A stretch of DNA of 64,000 nt from the NCBI RefSeq assembly GCF_042453785.1, contig NC_091671.1, forward strand, positions 11,106,001-11,170,000. Reading direction: 5' to 3'. Below the pieces are notes generated by a model. The model saw nothing but the letters and a program-made list of their open reading frames with translations. It had not been told where the DNA came from and did not search any database. Source of the stretch: Malus domestica. Its lineage: Eukaryota; Streptophyta; Magnoliopsida; Rosales; Rosaceae. The position numbers and the translations under genes were made by a program. Position 1 is the first letter of the stretch. Every line of letters starts with the position of its first letter. Positions 23,754 to 34,509 of this stretch are shown piece after piece.

Positions 23754-26634
23754 CTAGCCTAATAATCGATGGAACTGAGTGGATGCCAATGTCTTTGTAA
23801 AGAGATCTGCTAATTGATCATGGCTTCGTGTGAACATGGTCCGGATGATTTGAGTTTGAACTTGAGCTCTGATGAAATGACAATCCACTTCAATATGTTT
23901 GGTTCTTTCATGGAACACAGGGTTGGCAGCAATATGCATGGCTGCCTGATTATCACACATAAGTGACATAAGAGTAGAACTAGAAAACCCTAAGTCTGAA
24001 AGAAACCCTTTAAGCCAAATGAGTTCACAAACAGTGGTTGCCATGGCTCGATACTCAGCCTCTGCGCTGGAACGAGCAATTACCTGTTGCTTCTTGCTCT
24101 TCCATGTGACAAGGTTTCCACCAACAAATGTATAATAGCCTGTGGTTGATTTCCTATCAATTGCATTACCTGCCCAGTCTACATCTGTGTAGCCACTAAT
24201 GACAATGGATTGATTGTTGTGCATTGTAATTCCTTGCCCTATTGAACCCTTGAGATAACGAAGGATTCTCTTAACAATGTTAAGGTGATCAACAGTGGAA
24301 GAGTGCATAAACTAACTAGCCAAGCTCACTGCATAAGGGATATCTGGACGAGTGATGGTGAGGTATATGAGCTTGTCTACTAATCGTTAATAGTAGGTTA
24401 CATCATGCATGGCTTCTCTATCTATGCTAAGGTTCAGTTACAATCAACGGGAGTGATAACAGGCTTGCAATCAAGCATTTTTGCTTCTTGAAGAAAGTCC
24501 AATACATATTTCCATTGATGTAGAAACATTCCTTTTGAAGATGTTGCCATTTCAATCCCTAAAAAATACTTTAACCTCCCCAAATCTTTGATAGCGAAAG
24601 TTTGATGTAGTGAGAGTTTTAGTGCTTCAATCTCCACGGTACTATCTCCAGTGATGATAAGATCATCAACGTAGATGAGGACCACCAACTTCCCACTGGT
24701 ACCAGTTCTCACAAATAACGAAGAATCAGCATTACTTCACAGGAATCCAGCATTTTCCAGAACAGAACTGAGCTTGGCATACCAAGCTCTTAGTGATTGT
24801 TTAAATCCGTATATTGCCTTGTGCAATTTGCAAACCATGTTGCCTTTGAAACCATCATAGCCTGGAGGAGGTTGCATATACATTTCTTCCTACAACTCTC
24901 CGTGAAGGAAAGCATTCTTCACATCCATTTGGTAGAGTGACCACCAACAATTGATTGCAACTGAAAGTAAAACCCTGACTGAGTTCATCTTGGCCACCGG
25001 TGCAAATGTTTCCTTATAATCTACTCCAAAGGTTTGGGTGAAACCTCGAGCAACAAGTCTAGCCTTGTGTCTCTCAATAGATCCATCAGCTTTGAATTTT
25101 GTCTTGTAAATCCAACGACTTCCAACATCGTTTTTTCCTGGTGGTAGTTAAACTAGACTCCAGGTGTGATTCTCTTCCAATGCACGAAACTCTTCTGTCA
25201 TGGCTTGTTTCCATTGTGGGAGAATAGAAGCATCTTGAAAGCTTCTTGGTTCACAGTGCTTATCAATTTCACTAAGAAATGCAGCATGAGATGTTGAGAA
25301 CTTACTAAAGCTGATACATTCAGTGATAGGATGCCGTGAGGCATATGTAACATAGTCTTGCAACCAAGCTGGAGGTTTTCTGATTCGATGAGGGTTTCTC
25401 TTAATCACATAAGACTCTGTAGTGGACTGAGAATGATCAGAGTAGGGCTCTTCTTCACTCTCACTAGCAATAATTTGGTCAGTTTGTACCTCTTCACAAT
25501 CTAGACTCATACTGGCTGATCTTTCTTCCAACATCGGATGATTAAAGTTTTGAGGGAGTGGGAACATGTCAACTAAATCCTCCCCCTGACTTGTAAAATA
25601 GGGACGGTCATCTTCAAACTTCACATCTCTTGAAACTGTGCACTTTTTAGTGACTGGATTGAAGCACTTGTATCCCTTTTGGGTGGCCGAGTATCCCATA
25701 AACACACACTTGGTTGCCCTAGCATCTAGTTTGTCATGGTTCAAGGTTTGGATGTGAACAAAAAAAAAACACAACCAAACACCTTGAGGTGTGTCAAATC
25801 TATTTTCCTCCCCTTGAGAACTTCATAGGGAGATTTAAACCCTAGCACACGACTTGGAAGTCGATTTATGAGATAAGTGGCAGTAAGGATGGCAAATGAC
25901 CAAAATTTCTTTGGAACATGCATGTGAATCATGAGAGCATGAGTCTTCTCCAAGAGATCTCTATTTTTCCTCTCAGCTACTCCATTTTGTTGATGAGTCC
26001 CTACACAGCTGGTTTGATGTATGATACCCTGAGAACTTATGTATTGAAGCATGTTGTTGGATAGAAATTCAGTGCCATTATCTGACCTTAAAACCTTAAT
26101 GTTTGATTGAAATTGTGTTTTAACATGCATGTGAAAATCTTTGAAAATGGTTGGGACTTCACTCTTTGATTTCATAAGATATAGAAAACTTGTTCGAGAG
26201 AAATCATCAAGAAATAGAACAAAGTACTTAAACCCTTCCATTGATTCAGTTGCAGGTCCCCATACATCGGTGTACACCATTTCAAAAGGTTTACTTGTCC
26301 TAGACATTGAATTACTAAAAGGTAGCCTAGTAAACTTAGAAAATTGACAAGTATCACAAGTAGGATAAGGGTTACAAAAATTTGGAAACGGTTTAGACAA
26401 GACAACTTCAGAAGGGTGAGCTAATCTCCTATGCCAAAATTGGTTTTCATCTATAGACTTCGATTGAGCTTGAAGAGCCTGAGTGAAACAGGCATTCTTG
26501 CATAGGTAGTAAAGTCCATTTATGAAGACCCCTTCACCAATCATCTTCATGGTGAGAACATCCTGAAACATCACATTATTTGGTGAGAAAATAGCACGGC
26601 AGTTTAGAATGTTGGTGATCTTTCCAATTGACAA
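23754..26634 (-). pseudogene. Copia pol: integrase, reverse transcriptase and RNase H
   Basis: Reading down the minus strand: the integrase zinc finger (HRRLAHPS and CDTCQFSK), the catalytic core with TDVWGP, LRSDNGTEFLS and GVAERKNR supplying the D,D,E residues, then reverse transcriptase with [11 protein letters not shown] and YVDDLIITGD, and last RNase H with VDWAGNAIDRKSTTGYY and SSAEAEYRAM. A TAG directly follows FLHGEL at about 24890, another stop lies near 24760, and the frame changes near 25760 and again near 24430-24310. The protein cannot be made as one piece. Confidence 0.92.
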
Positions 26635-26682
26635 AAGTTGGAAAGGAAATGTTGGTACATAGAGGGCAGTGGAAGGTATTTT

Positions 26683-27880
26683 TTAAGAGAGTAAGTTTAT
26701 TTCTCCTTTTTCCAAAACTAAGACATTTTTTCCATTTGCAACAGACACATGCGAGGGACTTGAAATTTTTTTTAAATGATGTAAATTTGTAACTTTGTTT
26801 GTCATATGATTTGTGGCGCCTGAATCAATTATCCAACAATCAGTTTCAGTACTAGTTAATAGGGCAGTAGTGAAGGCTTTGAGTATACTTGATACTTCTC
26901 CCTTTGGAACTTTCTCATTTCTAGCAAGAAAGCTATCAAATTGTCCCAACATAGCTGTGTGACTACCCTCTTCATTGCCTTGACCATGTGAGCCTCCTTC
27001 GTGTCCCTTACTTTGTAGGTAAGCTGCAAATTCATTGATCAATGATAATGGATTGGCAGTGAACTCCATGGATCCTTATGAAATAGTAAGAAGGTGAGCA
27101 TTAGCAAGTTGTGCCTTGAAATAAGGTTGAAATTGATGTGAGGACCTTGGTATCATCTTTCCATCTTTGCTGAACTTAGGCTTAAGTTCAGGATAAAGCT
27201 CCCAACACTTGTCTTCCACATGACCAACACCATTGCAATATTTGCATTTTAGATGTGTGTTTCTTCCCTTGTATACCTTGGCTTCTAAATTCTTGTAATT
27301 TGATGCATATGCCCAAGTGTCAGTCAATCTGGGGGTGTGATCAGTATTCATAACCTTCTTCCTTGCTTCTTCTCGTTGGATAGTTGCACAAACATTGTTG
27401 AAGGTAGGTAGGTCTTGACTCGTCAAGATGTATAGTTGCACAAACATTGTTGAAGGTAGGTAGGTCTTGACTCGTCAAGATGTGACTCCTTAGGTCCTCG
27501 TACTCAAAGCTCAAACTCCCTAACAGCTGATAAATTTTGTCTTCCTTAGCTCGTTTTAAGAGAATGGTAGGATCTGTGGTATGTGAGAGATATACATCCA
27601 ACTCATTCCACATGGCTTTGAGACTCCCAAGGTGTTGAACAAACGATTTCCCTTCTTGTTGAGCACTAGCAATGTCCTTCTTTAATTGGAAGACCCGCGC
27701 ATAGTTGTTTTGATTTCCATACATATCCTGCAAAGCTTTCCAAAGATCATGTGCGGAATTGGAGTAGCTAAAAATTTCAGCAACATGTTGCTCCATGGTG
27801 TTGAGCAGCAAGGACATGACAAGTTGATCTTTGCAGAGCCATGCATCGTATGTAGAGGAAGAACGGTCTGGAGCTTCCAC
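26683..27880 (-). pseudogene. Copia gag and protease
   Basis: The gag part has the UBN2-type core (WKALQDMYGNQNNYARVFQL) and a zinc knuckle CKYCNGVGHVEDKC of the CX2CX4HX4C type. The protease active site is CWIIDSGATNHMT. A 51 bp direct duplication at about 27372-27475 (GTTGCACAAACATTGTTGAA occurs twice, 51 bp apart) breaks the gag frame, because the two copies lie back to back. The start codon region near 27960-28075 is also decayed. Confidence 0.88.
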
Positions 27881-28138
27881 GCTTCCATTTACAAACCCTA
27901 ACTTTCCTTTGCCTCAAAGAGCTAGTGAAACAGCTCAGGACCAAGGAAGATAATTGAACTCGTTTAAGAGAACTGAACATAAACGTTGATTGGTGTTAAC
28001 CTCAACGTCTAAGAAGTTTGGAGAGAGACTATGCTGGGTTTCCTCATCATGGTTCACAGAACTTTCTTCAGCCATGACTTAGACTTTGAAAGAAAAAATT
28101 CGCAGCAACAAGAATGGCAAAGACAGGTTACAAAAGAA

Positions 28139-28153
28139 CCTGCGCTGATACCA
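28139..28153 (-). promoter_or_regulatory. Copia primer-binding site
   Basis: TGGTATCAGCGCAGG on the minus strand directly after the 5' LTR, one base different from the usual initiator-tRNA-Met complement. Confidence 0.85.
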
Positions 28154-28561
28154 TATAGAAATTATGGCTTTAATTTGTAATGTATTTCATGAGTTTAATG
28201 TACAAGGGGTCCAGATATATATGAGAAGAAAGAGGGGAAAGAAAGAGAAGCTAGCCTAATCTACACCTTACAAAAAGGGATGTGATATCCACACACCTTT
28301 TTTTACTTCTCACACACCCTTCTAATTTTCAACTGTTGGATCGAATGAATTGAAGAAGATCAACGGACAGAAATTAACAAAGGGTGTGTGAGAAGTAAAA
28401 AGGGGTGTGTGGATAGCACACTCCTACAAAAAACAACTTGCACCAATCAATCACATCCCTTAAATCAAGGAAAAAAGACTAATTACTCTAGTGCCTAGAG
28501 CTATCCCTAGAGAACATGGTAGCTGACTCTAAAGGCCAAAATACACTTCAACACTTCAACA
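28154..28561 (-). repeat. Copia 5' LTR carrying a MITE
   Basis: It equals the 3' LTR plus a 148 bp MITE, its eight-base duplication and a 12 bp insertion: 240 + 148 + 8 + 12 = 408 bp exactly. Confidence 0.92.
28277..28424. mobile_element. 148 bp MITE inside the Copia 5' LTR
   Basis: The ends are GGGATGTGATATCCACACACC (shortened) and, inverted, GGAGTGTGCTATCCACACACC (shortened), with further pairing of ACTTCTCACACACCC. TACAAAAA lies on both sides (28269-28276 and 28425-28432), and the other LTR shows the empty site with one copy. The eight-base duplication suggests the hAT group. Confidence 0.9.
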
Positions 28562-29746
28562 TGTTCCTAGCTTCCAAGAGAAATTATATATTTTCAGATA
28601 CTCCCAGGCTACCGTCCAAGTCCATGATGCGCTTCAAAAATACGCATGCAAGTCTTGGTCCTCTCTCGTCCCCAACCCTTTCTTTGACGATGCCCATCAA
28701 AATTTTCACCTTAACATGCTCACTCACCTCCTCCTCACCACCAGGGACAAAGCCACAAGGCAACAACACTTCCTCTCTGTACAAATCAACCAAGATGGAA
28801 GTCCAACACCCGCCATCTACCTTCTAAACCTTCCAATGTCCAATTATCATCGTCTCTACTATGCGCAAAGCACCAATGGCTTGGTTTGCCTTTACCTTTC
28901 AAACAACTTGTTTCGCAATCATACTCTAGCATATATTGATCCTCCGAATTTCATATTCAACCCCTGCACCCGAGAGTCTATTATTCTACCACATGCTTCA
29001 CCTGCATACTGGACATCTCACGTTACGTACCACTTTGGATTTAGTTCTCTAACAAAAGAGTATAAGGTTCTCCAAGTGCAAACATTCCGTCCTCATTCTA
29101 TTCCAATGGACATGACGTTTATGTGCAAGATATTCAAATTAGGTACAAGTTCATCATGGAGGCGCCTAGAGGTAGACCTGAACGATCTATCCTCTCGAGT
29201 GCCCGTTTCAGGTGCTAAGTGTGTGCATCAATGGGGCCATACATTGGATGCATGGGAAAGAAAATGTTGCGGTGGTTTATAGCATTGGAGATGAGAAATT
29301 TAGAGTGATCTCAAGATTATAACTGTTTTACACATCGTATTGGTTACCCCACGGGAGAAGTAATGAGAAATGGAGTTGATCGGATGGATGGATGTTTGGC
29401 ACTAATACGTGACAAGAAGTTGGTGAAATTACAGAATTCGATCGCGTAGTGGATTTTGAAAGACTACCAAATCAAGTGTGGGTTAGGGAGGCTATCATGT
29501 TTCCCCTTGGTTGGGGGGCGTTACGATGCCCTGTTCCATTGCGTAGCAATCACAATGGTGAGCTCCTCCTCCAGTCTACAGAGTTACGTGTGCATGAGCA
29601 GCCAGACCATGTGAGAGTGCATGTGTACAATATGGAGAGAAAGCTTTACGGGAAATGAAATTGGCTTGCCCTTCGAATGGACATTTCTGAACGATGCTCG
29701 ATTTAAGTTAATTGCTAGTTATGATAACATTGTGCCCTTACGATGA

Positions 29747-30350
29747 GATGTGGTGGGATCGTTAAGATTAATTTGTTGAGGCTCAAAAGGTTTTTTTTTA
29801 TGTACTATGATATAGGGAGGGGGATTTTGGCTAAACTACCTAATGTAGAACAAATGGTGAGTGGATTAAAGACAAAATGGGATGAAGAAAGACAAAAGAA
29901 CGCAAGCACAAATTTATAGAGTAGGCATCCGAGCTCCGCTTTGGGGCCCATGATATCTTTCCAAAAAGAGCTTAACGACTCGGTTCAAACTCACCGTTTT
30001 GTTGTGACTTATAGCTCATTTTAGCCATTGGGGTCATTTCAGTTTCCAAAACAACATTTTAAGTTTGTAATAAATATCGAACTTTTCATTTTATGTATGA
30101 TGAATATCTTTTTTAATTCCCTAAAAACCCCTGGGCTTCCCCAAAGTTGTGATTAAGTTTGTTTGAGTTGTGTGGCTGCTAGCTAATGTAATGTAATGCA
30201 TTAATTCATAATTAATCAAATAACCTTTGGAATTTCTCTCAAACTCTAGTTGTTTTCAGAAAACTTGGATCTTCGAGGGTATACGTTTGTAACGTTGCAT
30301 CCTTCTACGTTCATGCTGCATTTATGGATTTGAACCGGGTAAAGTGAGAC
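29747..30350. other. Intergenic, FB1 to FB2
   Basis: No gene is seen. The part at about 29850-30000 resembles 41530-41680, which follows the stub FB5b, so it belongs to the unit that was duplicated together with the F-box genes. Confidence 0.5.
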
Positions 30351-30653
30351 AGATAGTGACCTGGTGGAAGGCCATCAACCTGTAAGTAGTATTACTTTTC
30401 ATTTTTTTGAATTTTGAAATAAGATAATATGTTTTTGTATTTGTTGGACTTGTCAAGCGAATTCACAAAGAAGCTAAGCTGCATAGTCAACATATACATA
30501 TATAAATACATTCAAACATAGAACTTGTCGATTCTTCTGATAAAAACTATGAACTTTAGATTTCCCAATTCCCATTCTAAATCGGCCACCACAAAACTAG
30601 CTGTGACTCATCACTTGTAAGGATAACTTGAACAGAAGGAAGCAATCCAAATC
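30351..30653 (+). promoter_or_regulatory. FB2 promoter (type B)
   Basis: It aligns with the upstream regions of FB5b and, in its proximal part, FB6, but less well with FB1/FB3/FB4/FB5. Shared words include GACAGATAGTGACC, GAACTTGTC, CACTACAAAACTAG variants and GACTCATTACTTGTAAG. FB2, FB5b and FB6 proteins also start MDQDME, four residues longer than type A members. Confidence 0.6.
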
Positions 30654-31022
30654 ATGGATCAAGATATGGAATCAGCTGGTTCCAAGCTCCCAAGCGAAAT
30701 TATATTCTTTCAGATACTCCCAAGGCTGCCGTCCAAGTCCCTGATGCGCTTCAAATGCGTACACGAGTCATGGTCCTCTCTCGTCTGCAACCCTTTCTTT
30801 GTCGACGCCCCATCAACCCTTACACCATATAAAGCTCACTCACCTCCTCCTCACCAGTTGAGACAAAGCCAAAAGGCAACAACACTTCCTCTTCAAAATC
30901 AACCAACAAGGAAATCCAACAGCCGCCACGCACCTCTAAACCTTCCAACATTGTCCTATGATCGTCTCTACAATGCAGAGAGCATCAACGGCACAGTCTT
31001 TCTTTACTTTTGGAGTGTGTGA
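30654..31022 (+). pseudogene. FB2: truncated F-box gene
   Basis: It starts MDQDMESAGSKLPSEI with a complete F-box ([15 protein letters not shown]). An extra C near 30805 shifts the frame, and a later loss of one base near 30930 restores it, so about 35 residues in the middle are scrambled before LNLPTLSYDRLYNAESINGT returns. The gene stops at 31022, where the sequence leaves the family; about 280 residues of the F-box-associated domain are gone. The following 31130-31250 resembles 58900-59040, which lies downstream of FB7, so an internal deletion between gene body and downstream flank is likely. Confidence 0.85.
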
Positions 31023-31129
31023 ACAAGATAATTATTATGTTATCTTTATTTTTGTCATAATTACATTAAAAAAAATTAGGAATGATATGTCAGATTTCAA
31101 TAACCTTAATTTTATCCAAAATCAATTAA

Positions 31130-31260
31130 TTGCTCAAAAACCAAAAAAGATATTGGAGGAAACTAATTTTACCACTTACAATAAAATGAATTGTGATTCA
31201 AAAGCAATGCTATTTTGAGTTCAAATGGTCTAGAGATGTTTGCAGCTCGAATTGCCCCAT
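31130..31260 (+). repeat. Segment shared with the flank of FB7
   Basis: Words such as AATAAAATGARTTGYGATTC, AAAAGCAAT and GAGTTCAAATGGTCTA occur here and, inverted, at about 58940-59035. Both lie on the 3' side of an F-box gene of the family. Confidence 0.7.
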
Positions 31261-31559
31261 TGAATAATACAAAGGGATTTGAGAGGAGTAGAGAACGCGT
31301 GGACCAGAGAGCAAGAAGGTTTTGTAAGCCCTCGACAAATGGTATTTATAGGCGAGGATTTGGATCGTGACATTTAAAGAATTTGGATCGTGACATTTAA
31401 TCTTTCATATATGTTTTTATCAGTAGGCAACTGATGGGAGATTGGAAAATATTGCCTTCTTTACTAAATGATACAATTTTTACGATTTGTTTTTGGAAAC
31501 TTTGAACTCAAAAAACCGACTTGTGTTTCAACATAAGGATTTTTCAATTATATAGAATC

Positions 31560-31840
31560 GGATTATGCTCTTGCAGTACAATTGATTTTAAATGCAAAAG
31601 TGGATAATCACTCTATGGGAGGTTTAGTATTGAATTATCGTGCTATTATGCAAAAAATGGTCTTGTGAAATTCGTCATATTTATAGTGAATGGAACTTTG
31701 TTGCAAATGATTTGGCTCGTTTGGGTTTATCATGCAGTTTGGGTCCAATCTTTTTTTAGCAAGCTCATCCTTCTTGTTGCTGGTTACTAGTTTCCTTTTC
31801 TCTTGGGCTTTTATGCCCCATTGTCAACAAAAAAACAACG
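31560..31840 (+). pseudogene. L1-type LINE 3' end with RNase H remnant
   Basis: The translation contains DYALAVQLILNAK and, one frame away, IRHIYSEWNFVANDLARLG, the tail of a LINE RNase H domain (N-x-x-A-D/N-x-L-A-R). It is followed by the 3'-UTR-like words GGGCTTTTATGCCCCATTGT and an A run. Confidence 0.7.
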
Positions 31841-32160
31841 TTTCAATTCTATTGGCTATCCCTGATGGGTCAAACTGGATTATTCTTTCAGGTGATCAGG
31901 TGAAATTTTGGCATTCAAAGTGGTTGGACGTGCCGGTTGTTCATCAATTGGGACTTCATTTACCTATTTCATATCGTTTGCGTGCTTTGGTCTCAGATTT
32001 TATTTTTAATGGTGGTTGGGATCGCCCTCATGATTTACATGGCCCCCTAGTTTCACTCCTAGGATACTAGAGGTCTTGTGGCGGTTTCCTCTTCCAAACC
32101 GGGTTAAGTAAACACGGATGGTGCAGCTAAAGATTCTGGTGGGGAACAGAGGTAGGTTTA
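31841..32160 (+). pseudogene. L1-type LINE fragment, zinc-binding region and RNase H start
   Basis: NWIILSGDQVKFWHSKWLD is the conserved block after the LINE reverse transcriptase; near 32108 VNTDGAAKDSGG is the start of a LINE RNase H. In a LINE these parts precede the RNase H tail, yet here they follow it, so this is a second, separate LINE piece, not part of the copy at 31560-31840. Confidence 0.7.
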
Positions 32161-32169
32161 CATTGGCCC

Positions 32170-32614
32170 CCTAGTCTGCCTTACCTATTCTCTTATTTCA
32201 TGACCTAAGTTTTTTCCCTCTAAGTTGTAATCCTTTATTTTAGCACTAGCAATTATTTTGTAATTTTAAATTGGCTTTCTTTTATTTTTCTGACGTTCAC
32301 AGAATTAAACAAAATGATAAGAGAACTTGAGCTTATTTTGTATTTTGAGGACTTTTTCACGCGAGTTAACCAAGGCAGCTTTAGCTGCATTATCACAGCG
32401 ATGAATACAAGATTGTACATTGTCAATTCTTCAAGACAATAACGCCCATTCAATGATCAATCCAAACTCCGAACTCGTCATTATTTAAAGACCCTTGCCC
32501 TTTTTGCCTTCTTACGTTTATAAACTATGAACTTAAGTTCTTCCATTCACAATCTGCCTGTATAAAAATAGTTGTGACTAGTAAGGATATCGCCCAAGAA
32601 AGTAGAAGAGAAAC
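32170..32614 (+). promoter_or_regulatory. FB3 promoter (type A)
   Basis: It aligns over about 400 bp with the regions before FB4 and FB5, starting with AAGTTTTTTCCCTCT and including ATGATAAGAGAACTTGAGC. TATA-like boxes are TTTATAAACTATG near 32516 and TATAAAAA at 32561. This is an uninterrupted version of the family promoter and serves as reference for the broken ones. Confidence 0.7.
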
Positions 32615-33820
32615 TTGGAATCAAGTTCCGAGCTCCCAAGCGAAATTATATGCTTTCAGATACTCCCAAGGCTACCGTCCAAGTCCCTAATGCGCTTCAA
32701 ATGCGTATGCAAGTCTTGGTCCTCTCTTGTGCAGAACCCTTCCTTTGCCGATGCTCATCAAAGCTTACACCGTAACAAGCTTACTCACCTCCGCCTCACC
32801 ATTTGGGACACAGCCACAAGGCAACAACACTTCCTTTCTGTACAAATCAACCAAGACGGAAGTCCAACACCTGCCATCCACCTTCTAAACCTTCCAACAA
32901 TGTCCAATGATCATCGTCTCTACAACGCGCAAAGCACAAATGGCTTGGTCTGCCTTTACCTCTCAAACACCTTGTCTCACGATCATACTCTAGCATATCT
33001 TGATCCTCCCAATTTCATATTCAATCCTTGCACCCGAGAGTCTATTATTCTACCACATGCTTCACCTCCATACTGTACATCCCACATTACCTATCACTTT
33101 GGATTTAGTCCTCTTACAAACGAGTATAAGGTTCTCCAAGTGCAAACGTTCCGGCCTCACGATTCAATTCCAACGGATTTGACCTTTATGTTCAAGATGT
33201 TCAAATTAGGTACAAGTTTATGGAGGCGCCTGGAGATAGACCTTAACCACCTCGCTTTTGATCCTCTTGAGTGCCCGTTTAAAGTGCAAGGTGTGTGCAT
33301 CAATGGGGCCATACATTGGATGCATTGGAAAGAAAATGTTGTAGTGGTTTTTGATATTGGAGATGAGAAATTTAGAGTGATTCCACTTCCTCAAGATTAT
33401 ATCTGTTTTATTCATCGTATCTTGGGAGAAGTAATGAGAAATGTACTTGAGGTGGATGGATATTTGGCTCTAATAGGGGACAAGAAATTGATGACATTAC
33501 AAAATATGATGGCGTTATGGATTTTGAAGGACTACCAAAATCAAGTGTGGGTTAGAAAGACAATCATGCTTCCCCATTGTTGGAGGGCGTTAGGATGCCT
33601 CGTTCCATTGCGTACCATTCACAATGGTGAGCTGCTCCTCCAATCTACAGTATTACGTGTGCATGGGCCGCCGGGCCATGTGAGAGTGCATGTGTACAAT
33701 ATGGAGAGTAAAAGCTTTAGTGAAAGTGAAATTGGCTTGCCCTCCGAATGGACATTTAGGAACGATGCTCGATTGAAGTTAGTTGCTAGTTATGATGATA
33801 ACATTGTGCCCTTACGATGA
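32615..33820 (+). CDS. FB3: F-box/FBA protein, conserved ATG replaced by TTG
   Basis: A full 401-codon frame ends in the family's VPLR-stop. The F-box occupies about residues 5-45 ([24 protein letters not shown], split here) and the F-box-associated domain about 95-370, with LAYLDPPNFIFNPCTRESII, YHFGFSPLTNEYKVLQVQ and the WILKDYQNQVWVRK block. Proteins of this kind are substrate receptors of SCF ubiquitin ligases. The position of the ATG used by FB4 and FB5 (AAACATGGAATC) reads AAACTTGGAATC here. A TAG lies four codons upstream in frame, so no earlier ATG helps. The next in-frame ATG is codon 26, in the F-box itself. Either a TTG start is used, or this is a young start-loss pseudogene. Confidence 0.8.
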   Translation: MESSSELPSEIICFQILPRLPSKSLMRFKCVCKSWSSLVQNPSFADAHQSLHRNKLTHLRLTIWDTATRQQHFLSVQINQDGSPTPAIHLLNLPTMSNDHRLYNAQSTNGLVCLYLSNTLSHDHTLAYLDPPNFIFNPCTRESIILPHASPPYCTSHITYHFGFSPLTNEYKVLQVQTFRPHDSIPTDLTFMFKMFKLGTSLWRRLEIDLNHLAFDPLECPFKVQGVCINGAIHWMHWKENVVVVFDIGDEKFRVIPLPQDYICFIHRILGEVMRNVLEVDGYLALIGDKKLMTLQNMMALWILKDYQNQVWVRKTIMLPHCWRALGCLVPLRTIHNGELLLQSTVLRVHGPPGHVRVHVYNMESKSFSESEIGLPSEWTFRNDARLKLVASYDDNIVPLR

Positions 33821-34500
33821 GATGTAATGGGATTGTCAAGATTAAGCTACCTAATGTTTAGTCTATATTCAAAATTTTGTTTCTTATCGTATAAAAAAAC
33901 AGTCTTCTTCTGTAGAACTTGGAAAATATTATACAAGTTGTAATCTGACTCTCTAATTATAATGAAATAAGTAAATAGATGAACAACAGTTGGCATACAT
34001 TAAACTCCTCACCGCAGCTCTCCCTAATCAAGGAGTTGGTCGTACTTTGGCTTACAGGATCGATCCTTCCTCTTTATCCTCGAAAATTCTGTACTACTCA
34101 ACTTTTAATCATTATCATTGTTAAAGACTCGATAGTATAGAACGTATCATAGTATACTAGAAAATCTCTTTAGAGCCTTTTGTTTCTAATTGCGTTAAAC
34201 CCCTAGTTCTTCTAACTTCTTTGTTAAGTATGAGGCTGCCTCAGTTGTGCTAAATTATTATAGTTTTTTAATTTCCAAATTGGTATGTATTCTGCTTTGC
34301 TTTCTGTTTAATCATAACAAACCTTGTAATTCTGATTGGTTTCGATATGGCCTCGTAATGATCTCTTTAATTTGTTTTAGGTTAGTTGTTTATCAAAATC
34401 TCATTTTTCTAATTTACCTTTTTGGGTCTTAGGGCGCTCAAGTGACGTCCATTTCATAAAAAATTAAAAAAAAAAATAGTTCTCATGCTACACGAATTTT
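33821..34500. other. Intergenic, FB3 to FB4
   Basis: No gene. 34240-34500 resembles 40240-40440 and 42010-42150, again a shared piece of the duplicated F-box unit. Confidence 0.5.
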
Positions 34501-34509
34501 GACGAATTT

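Larger units (their letters stand above)
23474..28561 (-). mobile_element. Ty1/Copia retrotransposon, decayed, nested in FB1
   Basis: LTRs lie at 23474-23713 (3' LTR) and 28154-28561 (5' LTR, lengthened by a MITE and a 12 bp insertion). In element orientation the LTR begins TGTTGAAGTG. Behind the 5' LTR comes TGGTATCAGCGCAGG, an initiator-tRNA-Met primer-binding site, and before the 3' LTR the purine tract TTGAGGGGGAG. Domains run gag, protease, integrase, reverse transcriptase, RNase H, the Copia order. Apart from the MITE and the 12 bp indel the two LTRs differ at about six positions, so the insertion is not very old. Coding is broken by stops and frameshifts. Confidence 0.95.
23460..29746 (+). 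pseudogene. FB1: F-box gene split by a Copia insertion in codon 5
   Basis: The start ATGGAATCTGGTTC lies at 23460-23473 and the remainder resumes at 28562, after a 5.1 kb Copia element. The host sequence around the break is GGTTC on the left and TGTTC on the right, a five-base duplication with one change. Joining is only conceptual: right after the break the reading frame meets TAG at codon 6, an A is missing from the CTCCCAAGGC word, and further frameshifts follow, so the gene is dead several times over. Recognisable family blocks remain: RLPSKSMMRFKN, LAYIDPPNFIFNPCTRESII, HVTYHFGFSSLTKEYKVLQVQ and the final TGTGCCCTTACGATGA. It is the left-most copy of the cluster. Confidence 0.9.
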
